Positions 1 to 10,140 of a DNA stretch of 64,000 nucleotides are shown piece by piece; position 1 is the first letter of the stretch, and the number at the start of each line of letters is the position of its first letter. A program made the translations under genes and the position numbers. Location: contig NZ_OAOP01000011.1 in the NCBI RefSeq assembly GCF_900207585.1, positions 82,062 through 146,061 on the forward strand, read 5' to 3'. This stretch comes from Bacillus oleivorans. Lineage in GTDB: Bacteria; Bacillota; Bacilli; Bacillales; JC228. The notes below the pieces were generated by a model, which saw only the letters and a list, made by a program, of their open reading frames with translations, was not told the DNA's origin and ran no database searches.

Positions 1-1
1 T

Positions 2-1630
2 ACTCCCCTATTTGGAATTACAGGCGAATGGTTTTGGATTGTTACCATTGTTGGAATCATTACGTTATTCTGGGGATCCTTTAATGCTGTCAAGCAAACA
101 GATTTGAAAGGAATTCTTGCCTTTTCTACCGTCAGTCAATTAGGAATGATTATGTCCATGCTCGGTGCAGGTGCTGCATCCGTTCATTTTGATTTCTTAG
201 ATGAAAATATTTATACCGTTGCCACCGCAGCTGCTGTTTTTCATTTGGTGAACCATGCAACCTTCAAAGGGAGCTTATTTATGGTTGTCGGTATCGTCGA
301 CCATGAAACCGGTACAAGAGATATTAGAAGACTCGGAGGGCTAATGACGGTGATGCCAATTACGGCTACTATTGCGTTTTTAGGTGCCTTTTCAATGGCA
401 GGTATCCCTCCGTTTAACGGATTTTTAAGTAAAGAAATGTTTTTTACTTCGATGCTAAGAATTACAGAGATGGGTATTTTCAATCTAGAAACATGGGGCC
501 TTTTATTCCCTATACTAGCTTGGGTTGCCAGTATTTTCACCTTTATTTACAGTATGATACTGTTCTTTAAGACCTTTACTGGAAAACTGGATCCTGAAAA
601 ATTGGAAAAGAAGCCGCATGAAGCTCCGCTCGGCATGCTAATTCCGCCAGTGATTTTGGCTTCACTGGTTGTCATTTTCGGTTTCTTCCCAGACCTGGTC
701 TCAACTAATATTATTGAGCCGGCAATGGCTAGTATTTTACCTGATTTACTTGGAGACGGTGAAAAATTTGACATCCATATTTATCACTGGCATGGCCTAA
801 AATCCTTTGAACTTTACATGACAATCGGAGTGATTGTGGTTGGAACGTTATTGTACCGATCCCTGCGAAAATGGGATGGAATTTATAATCGTTTGCCAAA
901 GCAAGTGACATGGAACTATTTCTATGACAGAGGAGTTGAGCTTTCACAATTAGGTGCTTATAATTTTACGAAGTCCTATATGACTGGTTCCATTCGTTCC
1001 TACCTTGCTTACATGCTTATTTTTTTCGTGGCAATCTTGTTATGGACGATAGGCTATAAGGATGCATTTGCTTTAAGTATGGAAAAAACATCACCAATCA
1101 GGGTTTATGAAGTTATTCTTGCTCTCGTTTTGGTGGCTGGATCTATTACAATTCTCGCTGCCAAATCGCGATTAACGTCGATCATTGCATTAGGAGCTGT
1201 CGGATATACGGTTTCCTTGTTCTTCGTTGTATTCAGGGCTCCAGATTTGGCCCTGACACAGCTTGTTATTGAAACAGTATCAGTTGCCCTCTTCTTGGTA
1301 TGCTTCTATCACCTGCCAAAACTAAAACGAGAAGAGAGAGTAAGGTTCAAATTAAATAATGCTCTTATTTCACTCGGAGTAGGCGTAACCGTTACGCTTA
1401 TTGCTATGTCCGCTCATAGTACAAAGCTGTTTAAACCTATTTCGGAGTACTATGTGGAAAATACGTATGAATTAGCCCATGGTAAAAACATGGTTAACGT
1501 GATCCTCGTTGACTTTAGAGGCTTTGATACCCTTTTTGAAATCTGTGTTCTTGGGATCGCTTCTTTAGGGATTTATGGCATGATCAAGCTGCGGCTAAGC
1601 GGAAAGGGGGAGCAGAATGAAAAACAATGA
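2..1630 (+). CDS. mrpA: Na+/H+ antiporter subunit A, MrpA (5' end outside window)
   Basis: C-terminal part of the largest Mrp (MnhA/ShaA) subunit, a membrane protein related to complex I NuoL that helps form the proton/sodium path. About 540 codons are present and the open frame runs in from the window edge; whole MrpA proteins are about 800 residues, so roughly a third is missing. What is seen: repeated hydrophobic segments, the proton-conducting family stretch around GIPPFNGFLSKE, and a C-terminal MrpA-specific membrane domain. The stop overlaps the start of mrpB. It is the first visible gene of a tight seven-gene operon, which fixes the identification. Confident family call. Confidence 0.95.
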   Translation, partial: TPLFGITGEWFWIVTIVGIITLFWGSFNAVKQTDLKGILAFSTVSQLGMIMSMLGAGAASVHFDFLDENIYTVATAAAVFHLVNHATFKGSLFMVVGIVDHETGTRDIRRLGGLMTVMPITATIAFLGAFSMAGIPPFNGFLSKEMFFTSMLRITEMGIFNLETWGLLFPILAWVASIFTFIYSMILFFKTFTGKLDPEKLEKKPHEAPLGMLIPPVILASLVVIFGFFPDLVSTNIIEPAMASILPDLLGDGEKFDIHIYHWHGLKSFELYMTIGVIVVGTLLYRSLRKWDGIYNRLPKQVTWNYFYDRGVELSQLGAYNFTKSYMTGSIRSYLAYMLIFFVAILLWTIGYKDAFALSMEKTSPIRVYEVILALVLVAGSITILAAKSRLTSIIALGAVGYTVSLFFVVFRAPDLALTQLVIETVSVALFLVCFYHLPKLKREERVRFKLNNALISLGVGVTVTLIAMSAHSTKLFKPISEYYVENTYELAHGKNMVNVILVDFRGFDTLFEICVLGIASLGIYGMIKLRLSGKGEQNEKQ

Positions 1631-2039
1631 TGTGATTTTGCAGGTCACAACCAAGGTGATTGTTTTTATCATCGTGTTATTTTCCATCTATATATTTTTC
1701 GCCGGACATTACACGCCCGGCGGGGGATTTATTGGGGGATTAATGACTTCTGGTGCAATCGTATTGTTATTGCTTACCTACGATATCAAGACAGTTGCAG
1801 AGATGCTCCCGCTCGACTATAAATTAGTAGCCGCTGCCGGCTTATTTATTGCTGCAGCCACAAGTACTGGGGCTCTTCTTTTTGATCTTCCCTTCCTGAC
1901 CCATGGCTACTGGGAAATCTGGCTGCCGATCTTGGGAGAAACCGGCCTTCATACCGCTGTGTTCTTTGATACCGGTGTGTATCTTGTTGTCGTAGGTGTC
2001 ACATTAACCATTATTCAAACGATTGGGGTGAGCGAATAA
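1617..2039 (+). CDS. mrpB: Na+/H+ antiporter subunit B, MrpB
   Basis: 140-residue integral membrane subunit of the Mrp antiporter, with the family-typical [15 protein letters not shown] stretch after the first membrane helix and four predicted helices. In the complex it belongs to the small-subunit group (B, C, F, G) that links the MrpA and MrpD antiporter-like modules. The gene overlaps the end of mrpA by 14 bases and its stop overlaps the mrpC start (TAATG), so translation is probably coupled. Length is normal for the family. Confidence 0.95.
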   Translation: MKNNDVILQVTTKVIVFIIVLFSIYIFFAGHYTPGGGFIGGLMTSGAIVLLLLTYDIKTVAEMLPLDYKLVAAAGLFIAAATSTGALLFDLPFLTHGYWEIWLPILGETGLHTAVFFDTGVYLVVVGVTLTIIQTIGVSE

Positions 2040-2380
2040 TGGAAATATTGATGTCCATTGTAATTGGATTTTTGTTTATGAGTGCAGTTTATTTAATGCT
2101 TTCAAAAAGTCTCCTTAGAATTATTATTGGAACGGGACTGCTTAGTCATGGAGCTCACCTACTGATTTTAACAATGGGTGGTTTAAAAACGGGTGCTGCC
2201 CCGTTACTTGGGGAACACGCAGAACAATATACAGATCCGCTCCCTCAAGCTCTTATTTTAACAGCGATTGTTATTAGCTTTGGCGTTACTGCGTTTTTCT
2301 TAGTATTAGCCTATAGATCGTATCAAGAGCTTGGAACAGATAATATGGAGCGCTTGAGAGGTAACGAAGGTCATGACTAA
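2039..2380 (+). CDS. mrpC: Na+/H+ antiporter subunit C, MrpC
   Basis: 113-residue membrane protein homologous to complex I NuoK, with three predicted helices. It starts inside the mrpB stop codon and overlaps mrpD by 8 bases. MrpC is part of the membrane arm of the hetero-oligomeric Mrp cation/proton antiporter, which supports sodium exclusion and pH homeostasis in bacilli. Assignment rests on position in the operon, length and hydrophobic pattern. Confidence 0.94.
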   Translation: MEILMSIVIGFLFMSAVYLMLSKSLLRIIIGTGLLSHGAHLLILTMGGLKTGAAPLLGEHAEQYTDPLPQALILTAIVISFGVTAFFLVLAYRSYQELGTDNMERLRGNEGHD

Positions 2381-3857
2381 TCTACTAATATATCCGCTGT
2401 TAATCCCGTTATTAACAGCCATACTGTTAATCTTTTTTAAAAATATATATTGGCAGCGAACGATTTCAATCATCTCTACTGCCCTGACTTCCATTACAGC
2501 TGGTTCCCTGATTTATGTGAACTATACCACAGGGATTCAGTCTCTAAATTTAAGTAACTGGGAAGCGCCTTTTGGGATTACGCTAGTGTCAGATATGTTA
2601 TCTGCATTGCTCGTAACAGCTTCCAGTTTAATCACATTATTGTGTCTGCTCTATTCATTCCGTTCCATTGGGGAACCAAGAGAAAAATACTACTACTATT
2701 CTGTCATGCAATTTCTTTTATTGGGCGTAAACGGAGCCTTTACGACAGGGGATATTTTTAATCTTTTCGTCTTCTTTGAAGTCATGTTAATGTCCTCTTA
2801 CGTTTTAATTGTTTTGGGAGGAACCAAAATACAATTAAGGGAATCATTGAAGTACTTATTAGTGAATGTTTTGTCTTCTGCTTTGTTCGTCATTGCAGTA
2901 GCTTATTTGTACTCTGTGGTTGGAACACTCAATATGGCTCACCTTTCCGCTCGGATTGCTGAGATACCAACGGAACAAACAGGAATTTTAACGGTAATCG
3001 CAGTCTTGTTTTTAATAGTGTTTGGCTTGAAAGGAGCTATTTTCCCGCTGTTTTTCTGGCTGCCGGGTTCCTATTATGCACCTCCAATCCCAGTATTGGC
3101 CATGTTCGGGGCGCTTTTGACAAAAGTTGGGGTATATTCAATTATGAGAACTTACACCCTGATCTTCAATCATGATCAAATCTATACCCACAGCTTACTT
3201 GGCTTATTAGCCCTTCTCACCATTACAATTGGAGTTATCGGAGCTATTGCTTATTCAGATCTAAAAAAAATTATAATCTACAACATCATGGTAGCCATCG
3301 GCGTCATTTTGTTTGGTGTCTCCACCATGTCCGAATCCGGGCTAACCGGCTCTATCTTTTATCTGCTCCATGATATGATCATAAAAGCAGCTCTCTTTCT
3401 CCTTGTCGGAGTGATGATTACGATTACTGGCACAAGTAATCTGCGAAACATTAGCGGCTTAATTCATAAGTATCCGCTTCTGGCATGGACCTTTTTTATA
3501 ACAGCCCTTTCATTAGCAGGAATTCCGCCTTTAAGCGGATTTATCGGAAAAATTCTGATTGTTCAAGGCGGATTTGAAGAAGGAGAACTAGTTGGAAGTC
3601 TAGTCGTCATTTTTTCTAGTTTATTCGTTCTCTTTTCCGTAATGAAGATTTTTATCAATGGATTTTGGGGAACCCCAAAGGCATGGGATCATGAAGAAAA
3701 GGCTCCTGTAAAGTTCCTTCTTATCCCGTGTATAGTGCTAGTCACAATTGCCGTTCTTTATGGTTTTGGGGCAGATGTTACAGAGCCTTTTATTTCTAAA
3801 GCAGCAGAAAGCTTAATTAATCCATCTGTATATGTGGATGCTGTTTTAAAGGAGTAG
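2373..3857 (+). CDS. mrpD: Na+/H+ antiporter subunit D, MrpD
   Basis: 494-residue polytopic membrane protein of the NuoM/NuoN/MrpD family. About fourteen hydrophobic segments are visible, with the central proton-conducting domain including [11 protein letters not shown] near residue 390. It is the second antiporter-like subunit of Mrp and provides a proton half-channel. It overlaps mrpC and is followed after 6 bases by mrpE. Length is typical; no disruption is seen. Confidence 0.95.
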   Translation: MTNLLIYPLLIPLLTAILLIFFKNIYWQRTISIISTALTSITAGSLIYVNYTTGIQSLNLSNWEAPFGITLVSDMLSALLVTASSLITLLCLLYSFRSIGEPREKYYYYSVMQFLLLGVNGAFTTGDIFNLFVFFEVMLMSSYVLIVLGGTKIQLRESLKYLLVNVLSSALFVIAVAYLYSVVGTLNMAHLSARIAEIPTEQTGILTVIAVLFLIVFGLKGAIFPLFFWLPGSYYAPPIPVLAMFGALLTKVGVYSIMRTYTLIFNHDQIYTHSLLGLLALLTITIGVIGAIAYSDLKKIIIYNIMVAIGVILFGVSTMSESGLTGSIFYLLHDMIIKAALFLLVGVMITITGTSNLRNISGLIHKYPLLAWTFFITALSLAGIPPLSGFIGKILIVQGGFEEGELVGSLVVIFSSLFVLFSVMKIFINGFWGTPKAWDHEEKAPVKFLLIPCIVLVTIAVLYGFGADVTEPFISKAAESLINPSVYVDAVLKE

Positions 3858-3863
3858 AATTGT

Positions 3864-4340
3864 ATGTCATTTCAACTTTTATTAAACGTATTTCTCGCAT
3901 TTCTTTGGATGTTTTTGCAAAATTCCTACGACACATCCACCTTTTTAATTGGCTATATTCTAGGTCTCATCATTATGTTTGCATTTAGACGATACTTCCA
4001 TACAAGATTTTATGTAGGCCGGGTTTGGGCAATTATAAAGCTGATTCTCCTCTTCTTAAAGGAGCTTGTGCTGTCTAATATTTCAGTATTAAAGTTAGTT
4101 ATTAAACCACAGCTTGATATCGAACCGGGAATTTTTGCACTTCCAACAGATTTAAAAAAGGACTGGGAGATTGTCGTTCTTTCCAATTTAATAACGTTAA
4201 CGCCCGGAACACTTGTTGTCAAAGTTTCCGACGATCAAAAGACGATTTTTGTTCATGCCCTTAATATTGGGGAAAAAGAGGAAGAGATTAAAGGAATCAA
4301 AAATACCTTTGAAAAAGCGATTATGGAGGTGAGCCGATAA
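3864..4340 (+). CDS. mrpE: Na+/H+ antiporter subunit E, MrpE
   Basis: 158-residue membrane protein: two or three N-terminal helices and a soluble C-terminal part containing the family-typical NLITLTPGTL stretch. MrpE is needed for stable assembly of the Mrp complex and has no counterpart in complex I. Its stop overlaps the mrpF start (ATAATG) with a GGTGAG ribosome binding site inside the end of mrpE, so translational coupling is likely. Confidence 0.94.
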   Translation: MSFQLLLNVFLAFLWMFLQNSYDTSTFLIGYILGLIIMFAFRRYFHTRFYVGRVWAIIKLILLFLKELVLSNISVLKLVIKPQLDIEPGIFALPTDLKKDWEIVVLSNLITLTPGTLVVKVSDDQKTIFVHALNIGEKEEEIKGIKNTFEKAIMEVSR

Positions 4341-4627
4341 TGCTGGAGACAGTTCTTTTCGCCTCCCTCGCTGCCATTGCCCTATCCATGATCGGTTTAA
4401 TTTTCCGGGTAATCAAAGGTCCTTCTACTCCAGACCGTGTCATTGCCCTGGATGGAATCGGCATTAATTTGATTGCGATTGTTGCCATTCTTTCCATCCT
4501 GTTAAGAACGAGCGCCTTTTTAGAGGTTATTTTATTACTCGGAATCCTAGCATACATTGGTACCGTTGCCTTTGCAAAATTTTTAGAGAAAGGAGTCATT
4601 ATCGAACGTGATCGAAACAATCATTGA
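4340..4627 (+). CDS. mrpF: Na+/H+ antiporter subunit F, MrpF
   Basis: 95-residue three-helix membrane protein with the family pattern RVIKGPSTPDRVIALD after the first helix. It is one of the small bridging subunits of the Mrp antiporter. It overlaps mrpE by one base and mrpG by 20 bases; such overlaps are normal in this operon. Confidence 0.94.
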   Translation: MLETVLFASLAAIALSMIGLIFRVIKGPSTPDRVIALDGIGINLIAIVAILSILLRTSAFLEVILLLGILAYIGTVAFAKFLEKGVIIERDRNNH

Positions 4628-4967
4628 AGTGATCGTTGCAGTTCTCATTGGATTAGGCGCCTTTCTCTCACTTGTCGCGACGTTTGGTGTCATTCGTTTG
4701 CCTGACATCTATACGCGGAACCACGCTATTTCTAAAAGTACAACTTTAGGTATTATGCTTATATTGATAGGTACATTTCTTTATTTTTGGCTGATTGACC
4801 ATCATTTTAACAGTCGCCTGCTGATCGCGGTTTTCTTTATTTTTGTTACATCCCCTGTCTCTGGCCATTTAATTGCAAGAGCAGCTTACCATTCTGGTGT
4901 TAAGCTTTGGGAAAAGTCCAAGCATGATGATATTAAGGAGCATAAATCCTCAGCAGAAGAAATGTAA
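4608..4967 (+). CDS. mrpG: Na+/H+ antiporter subunit G, MrpG
   Basis: 119-residue membrane protein with three helices and the conserved FGVIRLPDIYTRNHA segment after the first. Last subunit of the Mrp complex. The chosen start is a GTG inside the end of mrpF, about 13 bases after an AAAGGAG box that itself lies in mrpF. The C-terminus is charged (KSKHDDIKEHKSS), as expected for a cytoplasmic tail. Confidence 0.93.
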   Translation: MIETIIEVIVAVLIGLGAFLSLVATFGVIRLPDIYTRNHAISKSTTLGIMLILIGTFLYFWLIDHHFNSRLLIAVFFIFVTSPVSGHLIARAAYHSGVKLWEKSKHDDIKEHKSSAEEM

Positions 4968-5050
4968 TGCTATGGAAGGAACCCCCTCGATTGACAGCTG
5001 CCCATTTTGTTCATACTATGGGCAGTAATGTTGTAAGGGAGGAAAGCCAG

Positions 5051-5233
5051 ATGTATCGGATTCGGGAAGGATTAATCCCTACTATCTTAGGTTTTATCGT
5101 TACTGTTTTAGGAATCATATTAATGCAAAACAGAAGACTGGATCGAACGGTTTCCAATACAATTTTGGGATTTGGTCTCGGACATATTGTTTTAGGTGTT
5201 ATCGATTTATTTGAGCATCGGCATTATCGGTAG
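5051..5233 (+). CDS. small two-helix membrane protein after the mrp operon
   Basis: 60-residue protein beginning MYRIREGLIPTILG. The ATG at 5051 is preferred over an in-frame start at 4967 because it has a strong GGGAGGAAAGCCAG site just upstream and because the extra N-terminus would not look like a membrane protein. Two hydrophobic segments are visible (LIPTILGFIVTVLGII and TILGFGLGHIVLGVIDLF) with a His/Arg-rich tail. It lies 83 bases after mrpG and before the operon terminator, so it is probably co-transcribed. Function unknown. Confidence 0.6.
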   Translation: MYRIREGLIPTILGFIVTVLGIILMQNRRLDRTVSNTILGFGLGHIVLGVIDLFEHRHYR

Positions 5234-5255
5234 AATAGCTGCATAGCAACGAGAA

Positions 5256-5290
5256 AAATGACGTGTGTTTGGGCATACGTCATTTATTCA
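5256..5290 (+). terminator. terminator of the mrp operon
   Basis: Inverted repeat AAATGACGT...ACGTCATTT followed by a TTATT run, 23 bases after the last small gene of the mrp operon. Looks rho-independent. Confidence 0.65.
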
Positions 5291-5313
5291 GCTTGAAAAG
5301 CTTCTCGGTGATT

Positions 5314-5433
5314 TCAGAATGTGACTTTGAATATCCTCCTGGAAGCATAAAGAAATGGATCAACTGGAGAATTGATCTCTCCAACAGAACTAATATCGAT
5401 AGTATACGGATCTCTTTTATCTAGAGGTCCCAT
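5314..5433 (-). CDS. possible 39-residue small protein
   Basis: An open frame starting MGPLDKRDPYTIDISSVGE begins 3 bases after the stop of the DedA gene on the same strand. There is no ribosome binding site of its own, so it could only be expressed by coupling. It ends SRRIFKVTF. No family is recognised. Included because the composition looks protein-like and it fills an otherwise empty gap, but it may be chance. Confidence 0.25.
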   Translation of the reverse strand: MGPLDKRDPYTIDISSVGEINSPVDPFLYASRRIFKVTF

Positions 5434-5436
5434 TTT

Positions 5437-6042
5437 TTATTTAGACGGTGCTTTCACTTCCCGTTTTTTCCTCTTCCAAACCAAAAATACCGTTAAAAGA
5501 ATGAGAATTGCTCCAGCGACTATAATGATTTCCTCGATCACCAGCTGAATCGTATCGATTTCTTCTCCAAACCAATACCCCAGGAAAAAGACGCCTGTAA
5601 CCCATACAAGCGCAGCTGAATAGGAAAGAAGCGCAAATTTCTTATAAGACAGCTTACTGATTCCATATAAAAAGGGCACAAAATTTCGAAACCCTGGCAG
5701 AAAATAACTGAGCGGAAGTGAAAAAGTATGGTGTTTATTCATAAATCGAATGGCTTTTTCAAGTGATTGATTTAACCTTTTCTTTTGTTTTATCCATTTT
5801 AATAGCGGTTTCCCCAGTAATCTCCCTAAAAGGTAACAGGTAGTTAATGCGCCGACAATCCCTAAATATACAGCGATAAAAGCATATGGGCTTATTAACA
5901 GGTCCGTGGAACTGGCGAATCCAATTGTCATAACAATTATTTCATTCGGAATGGGTGCACCAAATACCCCTAGCCATAACCATAGAAATAACCCAAAATA
6001 ATTAAATTGGTCTAAAATCGATTGCAATGATTCTAAATCCAA
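5437..6042 (-). CDS. DedA family membrane protein
   Basis: 201-residue member of the DedA/SNARE-associated family: hydrophobic N-terminal segment, conserved GAPIPNEI motif near residue 30, the family signature FLPGFRNFVPFLYGIS around residues 114-129, and two C-terminal helices ending in a Lys/Arg tail. DedA proteins include undecaprenyl-phosphate and phospholipid translocases; which lipid this one moves cannot be read from the sequence. The start is a TTG with CAGGGGTCAGC upstream. Monocistronic, or leading a possible 39-codon frame. Confidence 0.85.
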   Translation of the reverse strand: MDLESLQSILDQFNYFGLFLWLWLGVFGAPIPNEIIVMTIGFASSTDLLISPYAFIAVYLGIVGALTTCYLLGRLLGKPLLKWIKQKKRLNQSLEKAIRFMNKHHTFSLPLSYFLPGFRNFVPFLYGISKLSYKKFALLSYSAALVWVTGVFFLGYWFGEEIDTIQLVIEEIIIVAGAILILLTVFLVWKRKKREVKAPSK

Positions 6043-6241
6043 GCTGACCCCTGCCTATCAATCTCCCATAATGGGATTTTTCTTTTTTATCATATCAAAA
6101 AAGATGCGAAAACAAATATTAAGAAGACTTGTCTGCTTTAAAAATTGAATGCTATTTGTCTATGGGTAAATTGGTCAAGTTCTTTGCATAAGATGGAAGC
6201 GAAACCCATTTATAAAATAAGAAAGAAGTGGAGGAACTGAT

Positions 6242-6628
6242 ATGTATCGCCCCCGAAGGCGTCTTCCCCCTTTCCGGTATCCGAATTTTCCTATCCAATA
6301 CGGATTTCAAAACCATTATCAGTTGCCTAGACAATTTCCAGAAGTGGATACCACCTTGTTTGTAGAATCGGCCAAAATTTCCAAACCGCTTCTCACTGAA
6401 ATTGTGAATCTATTAGACAAAATTGAAGAGCCTGGCCCTTTTTCAAAAAGGTTAATGGATGCGGCCCAAAGATCCGATCAAGCGAGGGTCAGACAATTGC
6501 TAAGAGAGGCAGGCGTTAAATCAGATCCGGAAATAAATATTAATCCGGATGGACTGCGATTAACCTTTTTAGGAAAGACAGAAGCTGGAGATTTCTCTAG
6601 GATTATGATCGTTTTACGTTGGGGGTAA
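6242..6628 (+). CDS. small Arg/Pro-rich-tailed protein, possible spore coat protein
   Basis: 128 residues. The first 40 are rich in Arg, Pro, Tyr and Phe (MYRPRRRLPPFRYPNFP), like small coat proteins; the rest is a soluble, helical domain ending in a strand-rich segment (GLRLTFLGKTEAGDFSRIMIV). Good site GTGGAGG upstream of the ATG, and a terminator follows directly. B. subtilis has the inner coat protein YuzC in a comparable neighbourhood and this may be its counterpart, but that link is inference. Function not shown by the sequence. Confidence 0.55.
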   Translation: MYRPRRRLPPFRYPNFPIQYGFQNHYQLPRQFPEVDTTLFVESAKISKPLLTEIVNLLDKIEEPGPFSKRLMDAAQRSDQARVRQLLREAGVKSDPEININPDGLRLTFLGKTEAGDFSRIMIVLRWG

Positions 6629-6645
6629 CACCTTAGACATAGCAA

Positions 6646-6673
6646 AGCAGCTCAAAAACTTGAGCTGCTTTTA
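6646..6673 (+). terminator. rho-independent terminator
   Basis: Stem AGCAGCTCAA / TTGAGCTGCT with a short loop followed by TTTTA, 17 bases downstream of the small coat-like gene. Confidence 0.8.
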
Positions 6674-6678
6674 ACTAT

Positions 6679-6942
6679 CTAGACATAAGGATTTGGCGGA
6701 TTTGGCGGATATTGCGGATATTGCGGATACGCCTGGTATGGCGTTGGATAATACGGATAGTAAGGATAAGGTTTGGGTCTTAGAATTGCACTACCAATTA
6801 GTCCGCCGAATAGTCCTCCAATTAATCCGCCAATAAATGGTCCTCCAAAAAAGAATGGCGAGTATCCAAGTCCAAGTCCAGGTCCAAGTTTTGGTCCAAG
6901 TCCAAGTCTAGGTCCAAGTCCAAGTCTTCTATAAGGAAACAT
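6679..6942 (-). CDS. Gly/Leu/Pro/Tyr low-complexity protein, coat-like
   Basis: 87 residues in three blocks: repeats of the type LGLGPRLGLGPKLGPG, a Gly-rich hydrophobic segment with GGL repeats (about residues 33-50), and a Tyr/Pro-rich tail with YPQYPQYPP. This architecture is common in small spore coat or exosporium proteins of bacilli. Site GAGGAGGTATTCCT before the ATG. Convergent with the neighbouring coat-like gene. A role in the spore surface is inference from composition only. Confidence 0.55.
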   Translation of the reverse strand: MFPYRRLGLGPRLGLGPKLGPGLGLGYSPFFFGGPFIGGLIGGLFGGLIGSAILRPKPYPYYPYYPTPYQAYPQYPQYPPNPPNPYV

Positions 6943-7026
6943 AGGAATACCTCCTCTTTACAATACTAAAGCCTATACTAGTTGTATATGCAAAGAGGAC
7001 TTGTTTTGTATGGGCAACCTTCCCCC

Positions 7027-8340
7027 CTATAAAATCATGGCCGCAATAAAGCCAAACACGATTAACGGGAGGTTATAGTGAATAAAGGTTGGAACGACTG
7101 TATCCCAAATGTGATTATGCTGACCGTCCGCATTAAGCCCTGATGTAGGACCAAGCGTACTATCAGAAACGGGAGAACCGGCATCGCCTAATGCTCCGGC
7201 TGTTCCGATCAGGGCAATCGTTGCCATCGGACTGAATCCGAGCTCTATACAGAGCGGAACAAATATTGTAGCAATAATCGGTACAGTTGAAAACGAAGAA
7301 CCAATCCCCATAGTTACAAGTAAGCCCACCAGCAGCATGACAAGAGCGCCTAACCATTGCTGATTACCAATATAGCGGGCTGCATCAGCAACTAATGTCT
7401 CTACCTCGCCTGTCGCCCTCATTACATTGGCAAATCCGTAAGCTGAAAGCATGACAAAACCGATAAAGGCCATCATCTTCATTCCTTCAGTCAGCCATTC
7501 ATCCCCCTGTTTCCCTTTTACTGTCCGCGACACATATAAGGTTACGATTCCGGCTAATGCTCCAAAAATCATAGAATCTAAGTAAATTTGAATGGCTAAA
7601 GCGATAATAACAGCAAGAATCGAAAAACCAATGTCACGTTTATTAACCGTAACGTCTTCTTGCGTGAACTCTTGAACATCCTCGTAGATTTTTGGTTTTC
7701 GATAAGTAACAAAGACGGCCAAAATTAATCCTGCTGCTAGACCTAATACGGGAATGACCATAGCTAATGGTACGTCTGATGGATCAACCGTTAATCCGCT
7801 TATCGCCATATTTTCCACAATAATTCCCTGATAAATTTGACCGAAACCAACCGGCAGTAAAATATAAGGTGCGATCAAGCCGAACGTCAAAACATTCGCA
7901 ATTAGTCTGCGGTCAATTTTTAATTCATTAAACAGCTTAAGCAAAGGCGGGATTAAAATCGGAATAAAGGCAATATGAACCGGTATGACATTTTGAGAAA
8001 AACACGCCATAATCAATACAAGAATAATGATTAACGCTTTTAATTTTTTCTTACTTTGATCCCCGCCTTTTTTGGATGATAGTTTAATAACTGATTGAAT
8101 TAAAAGATCAGGTAAGCCGGTTTTGCCGATCACAAATGCGAATGCACCCAATAAGGCATAGCTTAATGCGACACTTGCACTATCTCCAAGTCCCTCAGTA
8201 AAGGTCTGTACCGTTTCTTGTAAAGATAACCCTCCCAATAGCCCGCCAACAATGGCTCCGGCAGCAAGGGCAATCACTACATGTATCCGAAATAAGCTCA
8301 ATAAGAGCATGATCATAACTGAAATAACAACTGCATTCAT
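7027..8340 (-). CDS. yuiF: NhaC/YuiF-type Na+/H+ antiporter family transporter
   Basis: 437-residue polytopic membrane protein with about twelve hydrophobic segments, matching the YuiF branch of the Na+/H+ antiporter family that includes amino-acid carriers. Family-like elements are GDAGSPVSDSTLGPTSGLN near residue 390 and IGSSFSTVPIIATIF near residue 345. It probably moves an amino acid together with or against cations; the substrate cannot be read. No riboswitch-like structure is visible upstream. The neighbouring upstream gene on the same strand encodes an aminopeptidase, separated by a terminator. Confidence 0.82.
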   Translation of the reverse strand: MNAVVISVMIMLLLSLFRIHVVIALAAGAIVGGLLGGLSLQETVQTFTEGLGDSASVALSYALLGAFAFVIGKTGLPDLLIQSVIKLSSKKGGDQSKKKLKALIIILVLIMACFSQNVIPVHIAFIPILIPPLLKLFNELKIDRRLIANVLTFGLIAPYILLPVGFGQIYQGIIVENMAISGLTVDPSDVPLAMVIPVLGLAAGLILAVFVTYRKPKIYEDVQEFTQEDVTVNKRDIGFSILAVIIALAIQIYLDSMIFGALAGIVTLYVSRTVKGKQGDEWLTEGMKMMAFIGFVMLSAYGFANVMRATGEVETLVADAARYIGNQQWLGALVMLLVGLLVTMGIGSSFSTVPIIATIFVPLCIELGFSPMATIALIGTAGALGDAGSPVSDSTLGPTSGLNADGQHNHIWDTVVPTFIHYNLPLIVFGFIAAMIL

Positions 8341-8467
8341 TTGAAAAACTCCCTGTAGATTTAAATAATTTGCTTTAGTTTGTTAAATTGGTAGAGAATT
8401 AAAATACCGTACGAGAGTATCATAGAATCGATTGATGTGTCAACGGAATGATTTTCCTCTGGTGTAA

Positions 8468-8505
8468 AGCAAAAAAATAGACCCCACAAACCGTGAGAGC
8501 CTATC
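8468..8505 (-). terminator. terminator of the aminopeptidase gene
   Basis: On the minus strand, ATAGGCTCTCAC pairs (with G-U pairs) with GTGGGGTCTAT, followed by a run of seven T. Lies just after the aminopeptidase stop. Confidence 0.65.
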
Positions 8506-8521
8506 TCTTCCTTACTTGACA

Positions 8522-10021
8522 CTATTTAATTGGCGTAAAACCGTCCACTAAAGTTGCTAATGTACGAACCATTACACCGGTTGCTCCTGATGGGCCTAAT
8601 TCATAGGAACTTTTGCTTGTTGCGGTTCCGGCTATGTCTAAATGGACCCAAGGCGTATCCTCGGCGAATTCCAACAAGAAAGTACCACCCATAATCGCAT
8701 GACCTTCCCGGCCGGGTGAATTGTTCAAATCCGCTACTTTACTACTCCGGATTCGTTTTACATCTTTATCGGTTATTGGAAGTCTCCAAATCGGTTCTCC
8801 CGCTGCGTGGGACGCTTCCAGCACTTGTTCAAACCATGACTCATGATTGGTCATGGCGCCAGTTGTATGAGTGCCTAATGCTACAATAACTCCTCCCGTT
8901 AATGTTGCCACATCAACGAGATACTCGGCTCCGTGATGCTTGGCATAAGTAATAGCATCAGCTAAGACTAGCCGCCCTTCTGCATCCGTATTCGACACCT
9001 CAATGGTTTTGCCATGTAATGAAGTAATGACATCATCTGGTTTAAAACTATGCCCGCTAACCATATTATCTGTCGCTGGAATCACAGCTACAACATTTTG
9101 CTCAGGACGAGTTTCACCGATGATTTCCATCGCTCCTAAGACAGCTGCCGCTCCAGCCATATCGGTCTTCATCCCAACAATACCGTCTCTCGTTTTGAGG
9201 GAATAGCCGCCCGTATCAAAGGTAACCCCTTTTCCAACTAAGCCGATTACATCTTTCCATTCAGCTTTGCCCTGGTACTTCAGGACAATTAATTTAGGCG
9301 GTTGATTTGACCCTTGGTTTACCGCAAGCAGAGCACCCATTCCGAGCTTTTCCATATCCTCTTTTTCTAAAATTTCTGCTTCAAATCCATATGTATCCGC
9401 TAATCTTCGGGCGTGCTCAGCCAGATCGGCAGCAGTCAGCATATTTGCTGGTGTGTTTACAAGAGTCCGGGCTGAGTTAGTAGCTCTGCCATAAATATAT
9501 CCTGTCTCCAGCACAGGAGTTAACTCATCTCCCTTATCTGCAGCTATAATCGTTACTTTCTCAATCTCTTTATCAGGTTCATTTGATTTTTGCTTATACC
9601 CGCTGTAGGAATACGTTGATAAGGCTAAGGCTTCCCCAAGAGCAAATGCTACCTCTTCGGATGAAAGTGAATCATTTAAAAAACTTGATAAATCAACACA
9701 AATCGTTTCGGCTTTCCCATTTAAGTGTTTAAATGCCTTTCCTAGAGATTCCTTGACACTCTCAATCGAAGCAGATCCTTTTTTCCCTAGTCCTACGGTA
9801 ATGATTTTTCTCGTTCCGTCATTGCCTAGTGTAAAAATAGATCCAATTGATCTTTCTTTTTTTGAAATCTCTCCTGCTTTAAAAATGGCTTCAAGCTGGT
9901 GATTCATTCTCTCATTAATTTCACCTAATAAGCCGCTCCATCGTACCGGCTGATCCCAAATCCCTAAAACAAACGCATCAAATGGCTCTTCCAAATTAAA
10001 TTGATTGTACACTAAAAACAT
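8522..10021 (-). CDS. pepA: leucyl aminopeptidase, M17 family
   Basis: About 499 residues; removes N-terminal residues from peptides in the cytoplasm using two metal ions. Seen: an N-terminal regulatory domain, then the M17 catalytic domain with [14 protein letters not shown] (Lys and Asp ligands), [11 protein letters not shown] and the signature [13 protein letters not shown]. The start at 10021 (MFLVYNQF) is chosen because GGTGGAGGTGAAGAG lies directly before it; an in-frame start 13 codons earlier would place that site inside the gene. Corresponds to YuiE of B. subtilis by position. Confidence 0.93.
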   Translation of the reverse strand: MFLVYNQFNLEEPFDAFVLGIWDQPVRWSGLLGEINERMNHQLEAIFKAGEISKKERSIGSIFTLGNDGTRKIITVGLGKKGSASIESVKESLGKAFKHLNGKAETICVDLSSFLNDSLSSEEVAFALGEALALSTYSYSGYKQKSNEPDKEIEKVTIIAADKGDELTPVLETGYIYGRATNSARTLVNTPANMLTAADLAEHARRLADTYGFEAEILEKEDMEKLGMGALLAVNQGSNQPPKLIVLKYQGKAEWKDVIGLVGKGVTFDTGGYSLKTRDGIVGMKTDMAGAAAVLGAMEIIGETRPEQNVVAVIPATDNMVSGHSFKPDDVITSLHGKTIEVSNTDAEGRLVLADAITYAKHHGAEYLVDVATLTGGVIVALGTHTTGAMTNHESWFEQVLEASHAAGEPIWRLPITDKDVKRIRSSKVADLNNSPGREGHAIMGGTFLLEFAEDTPWVHLDIAGTATSKSSYELGPSGATGVMVRTLATLVDGFTPIK

Positions 10022-10140
10022 CTCTTCACCTCCACCCCTTATTATAACTGTCACCAGCAAATATTTCGACTAGCTAAATATCGACAAATGCCCATAAAAT
10101 ATAAACAGGTATTGATTTTATGGTATACTAGTTCTCAATA